Positions 12,956 through 24,900 of a stretch of 64,000 bases of DNA are shown here, in pieces. The DNA comes from Synchiropus splendidus (taxonomy: Eukaryota > Chordata > Actinopteri > Syngnathiformes > Callionymidae). The translations under genes were made by a program, and so were the position numbers. The first letter of the stretch is position 1. Each line of letters begins with the position of its first letter. The DNA lies in assembly GCF_027744825.2 (NCBI RefSeq), contig NC_071349.1, positions 1,612,001 to 1,676,000 of the forward strand. Direction: 5' to 3'. The notes under the pieces are model-generated. The model did not search any database. It saw nothing but the letters and a program-made list of their open reading frames with translations, and was not told the DNA's origin.

Positions 12956-14256
12956 TCAAATCTAAGCTGTTTGAAGTGTTTTTCCAAAGTTCCAGAAACA
13001 ACCTTATCTCAGGCTGAAAACGCGTTTTGCGCAATTTGCCATAACTTTGCAGGAAAGCCTCAGAACATGAAATTTTCACCTCCCACTATAGCAGAAAGGG
13101 TCTTTCTAGTAGTTGCACATCAAATATAAGCTGTCTGAAGTGTTTTTCCAAAGTTATCAACATTTTTATTTTTGGCGTTCTGGAACCCACCTTATCTCAG
13201 GCTGAAAACGCGTTTTCTGCATTGTGCCATAACTTTGCAGGGCGACTTCTGAACATGAAATTTTCTCCTCCCACTATATCAGAAAGGGTATTTCTAGTAG
13301 TTGCACATCAAATCTAAGTTGTCTGAAGTGTTTTTCCAAAGTTTTCAACATTTTTATGTTTGGTGTTCCTGAATCGACCTTTTCTCAGGCTGAAAACACA
13401 TTTTACACATTGTGCCATAACTTTGCAGGAAAGCTTCAGAACATGAATTTTTCACCTCCCACTATAGCAGAAAGGGTCTTTCTAGTAGTTGCACATCAAA
13501 TCTAAGCTGTCTGAAGTGTTTTTCCAAAGTTATCTACATTTTGATGTTTGGCGTTCGGGAATCGACCTTATCTGAGGCTGAAAACGTGTTTTCTGCATTG
13601 TGTCATAACTTTGCAGGGAAGCTTCAGAACATGAAATTTTCACCTCCCACTATATCAGAAAGGGTATTTCTAATAGTTGCACATCAAATCTAAGTAGTCT
13701 GAAATGTTTTTCCAAAGTTATCAACATTCTTATGTTTGGCGTTCCGGAATCAACCTTATCTCAGACTGAAAACGTGTTTTCAGCATTGTGCCATAACTTT
13801 GCAGGGAAACTTCAGAACATGAAATTTTCACGTCCGACTATAGCAGAAAGGTTCTTTCTAGTAGTTGCACATCAAATCTAAGCTGTTTGAAGTGTTTTTC
13901 CAAAGTTCCAGAAACAACCTTATCTCAGGCTGAAAACGCGTTTTGCGCAATTTGCCATAACTTTGCAGGAAAGCATCAGAACATGAAATTTTCACCTCCC
14001 ACTATAGCAGAAAGGGTCTTTCTAGTAGTTGCACATCAAATATAAGCTGTCTGAAGTGTTTTTCCAAAGTTATCAACATTTTTATTTTTGGCGTTCTGGA
14101 ACCCACCTTATCTCAGGCTGAAAACGCGTTTTCTGCATTGTGCCATAACTTTGCAGGGCGACTTCTGAACATGAAATTTTCTCCTCCCACTATATCAGAA
14201 AGGGTATTTCTAGTAGTTGCACATCAAATCTAAGTTGTCTGAAGTGTTTTTCCAAA
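12956..14256 (+). repeat. A2 counterpart of the 916-bp duplication, first unit truncated
   Basis: The 24-bp-deletion junction appears at 12991 and 13907 (916 bp apart), matching A1 at an offset of 8196. The first unit begins only about 35 bp before its deletion junction; upstream lies a different monomer with AATGGGTCTTTC. The A3 truncation point (about 21717) corresponds to almost the same place in A2 (about 12957), so this boundary has been a breakpoint in two contexts. Confidence 0.82.
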
Positions 14257-14427
14257 GTTATCAACATTCTTATGTTTGGCGTTCCGGAATCAACCTTATC
14301 TCAAGCTGAAAACGCGTTTTACGCAATTTGCCATAACTTTGCAGGAAAGCCTCAGAACATGAAATTTTCACCTCCCACTATAGCAGAAAGGGTCTTTCTG
14401 GTAGTTGCACATCAAATCTAAGCTGTC

Positions 14428-14991
14428 TGAAGTGTTTTTCCAAAGTTATCAACATTTTCATTTTTGGCGTTCTGGAACCCACCTTATCTCAGGCTGAAAA
14501 CGCGTTTTCTGCATTGTGCCATAACTTTGCAGGGCGACTTCAGAACATGAAATTTTCTCCTCCCACTATATCAGAAAGGGTCTTTCTAGTAGTTGCACAT
14601 CAAATCTAAGCTGTCTGAAGTGTTTTTCGAAAGTTATCAACATTTTTATGTTTGGCGTTCCGGAACCCACCTTATCTCTGCCTGAAAACGCGTTTTACAT
14701 ATTTTGCCATAACTTTGCAGGGAAGCTTCAGAACATGAAAATTTCACCTCCCACTATAGCAGAAAGGGTCTTTCTAGTAGTTGCACATCAAATCTAAGCT
14801 GTCTGAAGTGTTTTTCCAAAGTTATCTACATTTTGATGTTTGGCGTTCCGGAATCGACCTTATCTGACGCTGAAAACGCGTTTTCTGCATTGTGCCATAA
14901 CTTTGCAGGGAAGCTTCAGAACATGATATTTTCACCTCCCACTATAGCAGAAAGGGTCTTTCTCGTAGTTGCACATCAAATCTAAGCTGTC
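14428..14991 (+). repeat. Three-monomer (564-bp) insertion in A2 relative to A1
   Basis: The A1/A2 offset changes from 8196 (A1 6230 matches A2 14426) to 8760 (A1 6241 matches A2 15001), a step of 564 = 3 x 188. The three monomers carry variants seen elsewhere in the unit: GGGCGACTTC as near 13240 and 14155, ACATATTTTGCC as near 18725, and GTTATCTACATTTTGATG as near 16325. It may equally be a deletion in A1. Boundaries are uncertain by up to a monomer because of internal similarity. Confidence 0.78.
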
Positions 14992-17652
14992 TGAAGTGTT
15001 TTTCGAAAGTTTTCAACATTTTTATGTTTGTTTTTCCTAAATCGACCTTATCTCAGGCCGAAAACGCGTTTTCTGCATTGTGCCATGACTTTGCAGGGAA
15101 GGTTCAGAACATGATATTTTCACCTCCCACTATAGCAGAAAGGGTCTTTCTCGTAGTTGCACATCAAATCTAAGCTGTCTGATGTGTTGTTCCAAAGTTA
15201 TCAACATTTTTATGTTTGGCGTTCCGGAACTCACCTTATCTCACGCTTAAAACGCGTTTTCTGCATTGTGCCATAACTTTGCAGGGAAGCTTTAGAACAT
15301 GAAATTTTCACCTCCCACTATAGCAGAAAGGGTCTTTCTAGTAGTTGCACATCAAATCTAAGCTGTCTGTAGAGTTTTTCCGGAGTTATCAACATTTTTA
15401 TGTTTGGCGTTCCGGAATCGACCTTATGTCAGGCAGAAAACGCGTTTTCTGCATTGTGCCATAACTTTGCAGGGAAGCTTTAGAACATGAAATTTTCTCC
15501 TCCCACTAGAGCAGAAAGGGTCTTTCTAGTAGTTGCACATCAAATCTAAGCTGTCTGAAGTGTTTTTCCAAAGTTATCAACATTTTTATTTTGGCGTTAT
15601 GGAACCCACCTTATCTCAGGCTGAAAACGCATTTTACGCATTGTGCCATAACTTTGCAGGGAAGCTTCAGAACATGATATTTTCACCTCCCACTATAGCA
15701 GAAAGGGTCTTTTTAGTAGTTGCACATCAAATCTAAGCTGTCTGTAGAGTTTTTCCTGAGTTATCAACATTTTTATGTTTGGCGTTCTGAAATCAACCTC
15801 ATCTCAGGCTGAAAACGTGTTTTACGCATTGTGCCATAACTTTGCAGGGAAGTTTCAGAACATGATATTTTCACCTCCCACTATAGCAGAATGGGTGTTT
15901 CTCGTAGTTGCACATCAAATCTAAACTGTCTGAAGTGTTTTCCAAAGTTATCAACATTTTTATGTTTGGCGTTCTGGAAACCACCTTTTCTCAGGCTGAA
16001 AACAGGTTTTCTGCATTGTGCCATGACTTTGCAGGGATGCTTCAGAACATGACATTTTCACCTCCCACTATAGCAGAAAGGGTCTTTCTCGTAGTTGCAC
16101 ATCAAATCTAAGCTGTCTGAAGTGTTTTTCGAAAGTTTTCAACATTTTTATGTTTGGTGTTCCTGAATCGACCTTTTCTCAGGCTGAAAACGCATTTTAC
16201 ACATTGTGCCATAACTTTGCAGGGAAGCTTCAGAACATGAAATTTTCACCTCCCACTATAGCAGAAAGGGTCTTTCTAGTAGTTGCACATCAAATCTAAG
16301 CTGTCTGAAGTGTTTTTCCAAAGTTATCTACATTTTGATGTTTGGCGTTCCGGAATCGACCTTATCTGACGCTGAAAACGCGTTTTCTGCATTGTGCCAT
16401 AACTTTGCAGGGAAGCTTCAGAACATGAAATTTTCACCTCCCATGATAGCAGAAAGGGTCTTTCGAGTAGTTGCACATCAAATCTATGCTGTCTGAAGTG
16501 TTTTTCCAAAGTTATCAACATTTTGATGTTTGGCGTTCCGGAATCGACCTTATCTGAGGATGAAAACGCGTTTTCTGCATTGTGCCAAAACTTTGTAGGT
16601 AAGCTCCAGAACATGAAATTTTCACCTCCCACTATAGCAGAAAGGGTCTTTCTAGTAGTTGCACATCAAATCGAAGCTGTCGAAAGTGTTTTTCCAAAGT
16701 TATCAACACTTTTATGTTTGCCGTTCCGGAATCGACCTTATCTCAGGCTGAAAGCACGATTTACGCATTCTGCCATAACTTTGCAGGGAAGCTTCAGAAC
16801 ATGAAATTTTAACCTCCCACTATAGCAGAAAGGGTCTTTCTAGTAGTTGCACATCAAATCTAAGCTGTCGAAAGTGTTTTTCCAAAGTTTTCAACATTTT
16901 TATGGTTGGCGTTTCGGAATTGACCTTATCTCAGCCTGAAAACGCGCTTTACATATTTTGCCATAACTTTGCAGGGAAGCTTCAGAACATGACATTTTCA
17001 CCTCCCACTACAGCAGAAAGGGTCTTTCTAGTAGTTGCACATCAAATCTAAGCTGTCTGAAGTTGTTTTCCAAAGTTATCAACATTTTTATGTTTGGCGT
17101 TCTGGAACCCACCTTATCTCAGGCTGAAAAAGCGTTTCCTGCATTGTGGCATAACTTTATAGGGAAGCTTCAGAACATGAAATTTTCACCTCCCACTGTA
17201 GCAGAAAGGGTCTTTCTAGTAGTTGCACATCAAATCTAAGCTGTCTGAAGTGTTTCTCCAAAGTTATCAACATTTTTATGTTTGGCGTTCAGGAACCCAC
17301 CTTATCTCAGGATGAAAACGCGTTTTCTGCATTGTGCCATAACTTTGCAGGGAGACTTCAGAACATGAAATTTTCTCCTCCCACTATAGCAGAAAGGGTA
17401 TTTCTAGTAGTTGCACATCAAATCTAAGCTGTCTGAAGTGTTTTTCGAAAGTTTTCAACATTTTTATGTTTGGTGTTCCTGAATCGACCTTATCTCAGGC
17501 CGAAAACGCGTTTTCTGCATTGTGCCATAACTTTGCAGGGATGCTTCAGAACATGAAATGTTCGCCTCCCACTATAGCAGATAGGGTCTTTCGAGGAGTT
17601 GCACATCAAATCCAAGCTGTCTGAAGTGTTTTCCAAAGTTATCAACATTTTT

Positions 17653-17733
17653 ATGTTTGGCGTTCTGGAACCCACCTTATCTCAGGCTGAAAACGCGTTT
17701 TCTGCATTGTGCCATAACTTTGCAGGGAAGCTT
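17653..17733 (+). repeat. 81-bp truncated monomer, A2 second site
   Basis: The junction at 17733/17734 corresponds to A1 8973/8974 at an offset of 8760, with identical surrounding sequence. Confidence 0.9.
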
Positions 17734-18272
17734 ATGTTTGGCGTTCCAGAAACAACCTTATCTCAGGCTGAAAATGCGTTTTACATATTTTTCCATAACT
17801 TTGCAGGGAAGCTTCAGAACATGAAATTTTAACATCCCACTATAGCAGAAAGGGTCTTTCTTGTAGTTGCACATCAAATCTAAGCTGTCTGAAGTGTTTT
17901 TCCAAAGTTATCAACATTCTTATGTTTGGCGATCCGGAATCAACCTTATCTCAGGCTGAAAATGCGTTTTACGCATTGTGCCATAACTTTGCAGGAAAGC
18001 TTCAGAACATGAAATTTTCAACTCCCACTTTAGCAGAAAGGGTCTTTCTAGTAGTTGCACATCAAATCTAAGCTGTCTGAAGTGTTTTTCCAAACTTATC
18101 AATATTTTTATGTTTGGCTTTCCGGAATCGACCTTATCTCAGGCTGAAAACGCGTTTCCTGCATTGTGCCATAACTTTGCAGGGAAGCTTCAGAACATGA
18201 AATTTTCACCTCCCACTATATCAGAAAGGGTATTTCTAATAGTTGCACATCAAATCTAAGCTGTCTGAAGTG

Positions 18273-21200
18273 TTTTTCCAAACTTATCAATATTTTTGTG
18301 TTTGGCTTTCCGGAATCGACCTTATCTCAGGCTGAAAACGCGTTTCCTGGATTGTTGCATAACTTTGCAGGGATGCTTCAGAACATGAAATGTTCGCCTC
18401 CCACTATAGCAGAAAGGGTCTTTCTAGTAGTTGCACATCAAATCTAAGCTGTCGAAAGTGTTTTTCCATAGTTATCAACATTTTTATTTTTGGAGTTTCG
18501 GAAGCGAACTTATCTCCGGATGAAAACGCGTTTTCTGCATTGTGCCATAACTTTGCAGGGAAGCTTCAGAACATGAAATTTTAACCTCCCACTATAGCAG
18601 AAAAGGTCATTCGAGAAGTTGCACATAAAATCTAAGCTGTCTTGAAGTGTTGTTCTGAAGTTATCAACATTTTTATGTTTGGCGTTCCGGAACCCACCTT
18701 ATCTCAGCCTGAAAACGCGTTTTACATATTTTGCCATAACTTTGCAGGGAAGCTTCAGAACATGAAATTTTAACATCCCACCATGGCAGAAAGGGTCTTT
18801 CTAGTAGTTGCACATCAAATCTAAGCTGTCTGAAGTGTTTTTCCAAAGTTATCAATATTTTTATGTTTGGCGTTTCGGAATCGACCTTATCTCAGGCTGA
18901 AAACGCATTTCCTGCATTGTGGCATAATTTTGCAGGGAAGCTTCAGAACATGAAATTTTCACCTCCCACTGTAGCTAAAAGGGTCTTTCTAGTAGTTGCA
19001 CATCAAATCTAAGCTGTCTGAAGTGTTTTTCCAAAGTTATCAACATTTTTATGTTTGGCGTTCTGGAACCCACCTAATCTCAGGCTGAAAACGCGTTTCC
19101 TGCATTGTTGCATAACTTTGCAGGGATGCTTCAGAACATGAAATGTTCGCCTCCCACTATAGCAGATAGGGTCTTTCGAGGAGTTGCACATCAAATCTAA
19201 GCTGTCTGAAGTGTTTTCCAAAGTTATCAACATTTTTATGTTTGGCATTCTGGAACCCACCTTATCTCAGGCTGAAAACGCGTTTACTGCATTGTGCCAT
19301 AACTTTGCAGGGAAGCTTCAGAACATGAAATTTTCACCTCCCACTATAGCAGAAAGTGTCTTTCTAGTAGTTGCACATCAAATCTAAGCTGTCGAAAGTG
19401 TTTTTCCAAAGTTATCAACATTTTTATTTTTGGCGTTTCGGAAGCGAACTTATCTCCGGATGAAAACGCGTTTTCTGCATTGTGCCATAACTTTGCAGGC
19501 AAGCTTCAGAACATGAAATTTTAACCTCCCACTATAGCAGAAAAGGTCATTCGAGAAGTTGCACATAAAATCTAAGCTGTCTTGAAGTGTTGTTCTGAAG
19601 TTATTAACATTTTTATGTTTGGCGTTCCGGAACCCACCTTATCTCAGCCTGAAAACGCGTTTTACATATTTTGCCATAACTTTGCAGGGAAGCTTCAGAA
19701 CATGAAATTTTAACATCCCACTATGGCAGAAAGGGTCTTTCTAGTAGTTGCACATCAAATCTAAGCTGCCTGAAGTGTTTTTCCAAAGTTATCAATATTT
19801 TTATGTTTGGCGTTTCGGAATCGACCTTATCTCAGCCTGAAAACGCGTTTTACATATTTTGCCATAACTTTGCAGGGAAGCTTCAGAAGATGAAATTTTC
19901 AACTCCCACTATAGCAGAAAGGGTCTTTCGAGGAGTTGCACATCAAATCTAAGCTGTCTGAAGTGTTTTTCCAAAGTTATCAACATTTTTATGTTTGGCG
20001 TTCTGGAACCCACCTAATCTCGGGCTGAAAACGCGTTTCCTGCATTGTTGCATAACTTTGCAGGGATGCTTCACAACATGAAATGTTCGCCTCCCACTAT
20101 AGCAGATAGGGTCTTTCGAGGAGTTGCACATCAAATCTAAGCTGTCTGAAGTGTTTTTCCAAAGTTATCAACATTCTTATGTTTGGCGTTCCGGAATCAA
20201 CCTTATGTCAGACTGAAAACGTGTTTTCTGCATTGTGACATAACTTTGCAGGGAAACTTCAGAACATGAAATTTTCACCTCCAACTATAGCAGAAAGGGT
20301 CTTTCTAGTAGTTGCACATCAAATCTAAGCTGTCTGAAGAGTTTTTCCAAAGTTATCAACATTCTTATGTTTGCCGTTCCGGAATCAACCTTATCTGAGG
20401 CTGAAAACGCGTATTACGCATTGTGCTATAACTTTGCAGGAAAGCTTCTGAACATGAAATTTTCAACTCCCACTATAGCAGAAAGGGTCTTTCGAGGAGT
20501 TGCACATCAAATCTAAGCTGTCTGAAGTGTTTTTCCAAAGTTATCAACATTTTTATGTTTGGCGTTCTGGAACCCACCTTATCTCAGGCTGAAAACGCGT
20601 TTTCTGCATTGTGCCATAACTTTGCAGGGAAGCTTATGTTTGGCGTTCCAGAAACAACCTTATCTCAGGCTGAAAATGCGTTTTACATATTTTGCCATAA
20701 CTTTGCAGGGAAGCTTCAGAACATGAAATTTTGACATCCCACTATAGCAGAAAGGGTCTTTCTAGTAGTTGCACATCAAATCTAAGCTGTCTGAAGTGTT
20801 TTTCCAAAGTTATCAATATTTTTATGTTTGGCTTTCCGGAATCAACCTTATCTCAGGCTGAAAACGCGTTTCCTACATTGTGGCATTACTTTGCAGGGAT
20901 GCTTCAGAACATGAAATTTTCACCTCCCACTGTAGCAGAAAGGGTCTTTCTAGTAGTTGCACATCAAATCTAAGCTGTCTGAAGTGTTTTTCCAAAGTTA
21001 TCAACATTTTTATGTTTGGCGTTCTGGAACCCACCTAATCTCAGGCTAAAAACGCGTTTTCTGCACTGTGCCATAACTTTGCAGGGAAGCTTCAGAACAT
21101 GAAATTTTCACCTCCCACTATATCAGAAAGGGTATTTCTAATAGTTGCACATCAAATCTAAGTTGTCTGAAGTGTTTTTCCAAAGTTATCAACATTCTTA

Positions 21201-21716
21201 TGTTTGGCGTTCCGGAATCAACCTTATCGCAGACTGAAAACGTGTTTTCTGCATTGTGCCATAACTTTGCAGGGAAACTTCAGAACATGAAATTTTCACG
21301 TCCAACTAAAGCAGAAAGGTTCTTTCTAGTAGTTGCACATCAAATCTAAGCTGTCTGAAGTGTTTTTCGAAAGTTATCAACATTTTTATGTTTGGCCTTC
21401 TGGAACCCACCTAATCTCAGGCTGAAAACGCGTTTTCTGCATTGTGCCATAACTTTGCAGGGAAGCTTCAGAACATGAAATTTTTACCTCCCACTATAGT
21501 AGAAAGGGTCTTTCTCGTAGTTGCACATCAAATCTAAGCTGTCTGAAGTGTTTTTCGAAAGTTATCAACATTTTTATGTTTGGCGTTCCTGAATCGACCT
21601 TATCTCAGGCTGAAAATGCGTTTTCTGCAATGTGCCATAACTTTGCAGGGAAGTTTCAGAACATGAAATTTTCAACTCCCACTATAGCAGAATGGGTCTT
21701 TCTAGTAGTTGCACAT
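18273..21716 (+). repeat. Higher-order repeat A, truncated copy A3 (about 3.44 kb)
   Basis: This copy matches A2 at a constant offset of 8,760. The only base difference I noticed is T at 18928 against C at 10168. The match stops at about 21717, where A2 reads CACATCAAATCTAAGCTGTT and this copy reads CACATTAAATCTAAGCTGTC and then continues into a different monomer type with a shortened GTTATCATATTT block. The break is between satellite monomers, with no foreign sequence at the junction. Confidence 0.93.
20555..20635 (+). repeat. 81-bp truncated monomer, A3
   Basis: The junction at 20635/20636 corresponds to A2 11875/11876 at an offset of 8760. A3 ends before the second site would be reached. 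Confidence 0.9.
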
Positions 21717-24700
21717 TAAATCTAAGCTGTCTGAAGTGTTTTTTCAAAGTTATCATATTTTTATGTTTGGCGTTCCGGAATCGACCTTATCTCAGGCTGA
21801 AAACGTGTTTTCTGCAATGTGCCATGACTTTGCAGGGAAGCTTCAGAACATGAAATTTTCAACTCCCACTATAGCAGAAAGGCTTTTTCCAGTAGTTGCA
21901 CATCAAATCTAAGCTGTCTGAAGTGTTTTTCCAAAGTTATCAACATTTTTATGTTTGGCGTTCTGGAACCCACCTTATCTCAGGCTGAAAACGCGTTTTC
22001 TGCATTGTGCCATAACTTTGCAGGGAAGCTTCAGAACATGAAATTTTCACCTCCCACTATAGCAGAAAGTGTCTTTCTAGTAGTTGTACATCAAATTTAA
22101 GCTGTTTGAAGTGTTTTTCCAAAGTTATCAACATTTTTATGTTTGGCATTCCAGAATCGACCTTATCTCAGGCTGAAAACGCGTTTTCTGCATTGTGCCA
22201 CAACTTTGCAGGGAAACTTCAGAACATGAAATTTTCACCTCCCACTATAGCAGAAAGGGTCTTTCTAGTAGTTGTACATCAAATCTAAGCTGTTTGAAGT
22301 GTTTTTCCAAAGTTATCAACATTTTTATGTTTGGCGTTCCGGAATCAACCTTATCTCAGGCTGAAAACGTGTTTTCTGCATTGTGCCATAACTTTGCAGG
22401 GAAGCTTCAGAACATGAAATGTTCACCTCCCACTATAGCAGAAAGGGTCTCTCTAGTAGTTGCACATCAAATCTAAGCTGTCTGAAGTGTTTTTCCAAAG
22501 TTATCAACAATTTTATGTTTGGCGTTCCGGAACCCACCTTATCTCAGGCTGAAAAGTGTTTTTGTGCATTGTGCCATAACTTTTCAGGGAAGCTTCAGAA
22601 CATGAATTTTTAACCTCCCACTATAGGAGAAAGGGTCTTTCTAGTAGTTGCACATCAAATTTAAGCTGTTTGAAGTGTTTTTCCAAAGTTATCAACATTT
22701 TTATGTTTGGCATTCCAGAATCGACCTTATCTCAGGCTGAAAACGCGTTTTCTGCATTGTGCCACAACTTTGCAGGGAAACTTCAGAACATGAAATTTTC
22801 ACCTCCCACTATAGCAGAAAGGGTCTTTCTAGTAGTTGTACATCAAATCTAAGCTGTTTGAAGTGTTTTTCCAAAGTTATCAACATTTTTATGTTTGGCG
22901 TTCCGGAATCAACCTTATCTCAGGCTGAAAACGTGTTTTCTGCATTGTGCCATAACTTTGCAGGGAAGCTTCAGAACATGAAATGTTCACCTCCCACTAT
23001 AGCAGAAAGGGTCTCTCTAGTAGTTGCACATCAAATCTAAGCTGTCTGAAGTGTTTTTCCAAAGTTATCAACAATTTTATGTTTGGCGTTCCGGAACCCA
23101 CCTTATCTCAGGCTGAAAAGTGTTTTTGTGCATTGTGCCATAACTTTGCAGGGAAGCTTCAGAACATAAAATTTTCAACTCCCACTACAGCAGAAAGGGT
23201 CTTTCGAGTAGTTGCACGTCAAATCTAAGCTGTCTGAAGTGTTTTTCCAAAGTTATCAACATTTTTATGTTTGGCATTCCAGAATCGACCTTATCTCTGG
23301 CTGAAAACGCGTTTTCTGCATTGTGCCACAACTTTGCAGGGAAACTTCAGAACATGAAATTTTCACCTCCCACTATAGCAGAAAGGGTCTTTCTAGTAGT
23401 TGCACATCAAATCTAAGCTGTTTGAAGTGTTTTTCGAAAGTTATCAACATTTTTATGTTTGGCGTTCCGGAATCGACCTTATCTCAGGCTGATAACGCGA
23501 TTTACGCATTCTGCCATAACTTTGCAGGGAAGCTTCTGAACATGAAATTTTAACCTCCCACTATAGCAGAAAGGGTCTTTCTAGTAGTTGCACATCAAAT
23601 CAAAGCTGTTTGAAGTGTTTTTCCAAAGTTATCAACATTTTTATGTTTGGCGTACCGGAATCAACCTTATCTCAGGCTGAAAACGCGTTTTCTGCTTTGT
23701 GGCATAACTTTGCAGGGAAGCTTCAGAACATGAAATTTTCACCTCCCACTGTAGCAGAAAGGGTCTTTCTAGTAGTTGCACATCAAATCTAAGTTGTCTG
23801 AAGTGTATTTCCAAAGTTATAAACATTTTAATGTTTGGCGTTCCGGAATCGACCTTATCTCAGGCTGAATACGCGTTTTCTGCATTGTGCCATAACTTTG
23901 CAGGGAATCTTCAGAACATGAAATTTTCACCTCCCACTTTAGCAGAAAGGGTCTTTCTAGTAGTTGCGCGTCAAATCTAAGCTGTCTGAAGTGTTTTTCC
24001 AAAGTTATCAACATTTTTATGTTTGGCATTCCAGAATCGACCTTATCTCTGGCTGAAAACGCGTTTTCTGCATTGTGCCATAACTTTGCAGGGAAACTTC
24101 AGAACATGAAATTTTCACCTCCCACTATAGCAGAAAGGTTCTTTCTAGTAGTTGCACATCAAATCTAAGCTGTCTGAAGTGTTTTTTCAAAGTTATCATA
24201 TTTTTATGTTTGGCGTTCCGGAATCGACCTTATCTCAGGCTGAAAACGTGTTTTCTGCAATGTGCCATAACTTTGCAGGGAAGCTTCAGAACATGAAATT
24301 TTCAACTCCCACTATAGCAGAAAGGCTTTTTCCAGTAGTTGCACATCAAATCTAAGCTGTCTGAAGTGTTTTTTCTAAGTTATCAACATTTTTATGTTTG
24401 GCGTGCCGGAATCGACCTTATCTCAGGCTGAATACGCGATTTACGCATTCTGCCATAACTTTGCAGGGAATCTTCAGAACACGAAATTTTCATATCCCAC
24501 TATAGCAGAAAGGGTCTTTCTAGTAGTTCCACATCAAATCTTAGCTGTCTGAAGTGTTTTTTGATAGTTTTCAACATTTTTATATTTGGCGTTCCTGAAT
24601 CGACCTTATCTCAGGCTGAAAACACGTTTTCTGCATTGTGCCATAACTTTGCAGGGAAGCTTCAGAACATGAAATTTTCAACTCCCATTACAGCAGAATG

Positions 24701-24900
24701 GGTCTTTCTAGTAGTTTCACGTCAAATCTAAGCTGTCTGAAGTGTTTTTCCAAAGTTATCAACATTTTTATATTTGGCATTCCAGAATCGACCTTATCTC
24801 TGGCTGAAAACGCGTTTTCTGCATTGTGCCATAACTTTGCAGGGAAACTTCAGAACATGAAATTTTCACCTCCCACTATAGCAGAAAGGGTCTTTCTAGT
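21717..24900 (+). repeat. Mosaic satellite block following A3
   Basis: Full-length monomers of mixed types with no long unit. Recurrent variants include GGCATTCCAGAATCGACC with TTATCTCTGGCTG (near 23275, 24030 and 24780) and a shortened GTTATCATATTT monomer at about 21745 and again at about 24190. The latter pair, 2,443 bp apart, share AAACGTGTTTTCTGCAATG and differ at CCATGACT/CCATAACT. Nothing other than satellite is visible. Confidence 0.85.
22083..23150 (+). repeat. 564-bp (three-monomer) tandem duplication
   Basis: Unit 1 is about 22083-22646 and unit 2 about 22647-23150. Markers at a spacing of exactly 564 bp include CATCAAATTTAAGCTGTTTG (TCAAATTT at 22091 and 22655) and the GGCATTCCAGAATCG and GAAAAGTGTTTTTGTGC variants. 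Identity ends where unit 1 reads AACTTTTCAGGG (about 22580) and unit 2 AACTTTGCAGGG (about 23144). Confidence 0.88.

Larger units (their letters stand above)
9513..18272 (+). repeat. Higher-order repeat A, copy A2 (8,760 bp, about 48 monomers)
   Basis: This is the complete unit, bounded by the same marker at 9513 and 18273. The length fits 48 monomers, of which two are 81 bp (junctions at 11876 and 17734) and two are 164 bp (junctions at 12991 and 13907), plus a net loss of two bases from single-base indels such as CTTGAAG insertions near 9877 and 10817 and short T-runs near 10450 and 15930. Adjacent monomers differ much more from one another than A2 differs from A1 or A3, which is the definition of higher-order repeat structure. 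Confidence 0.94.
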
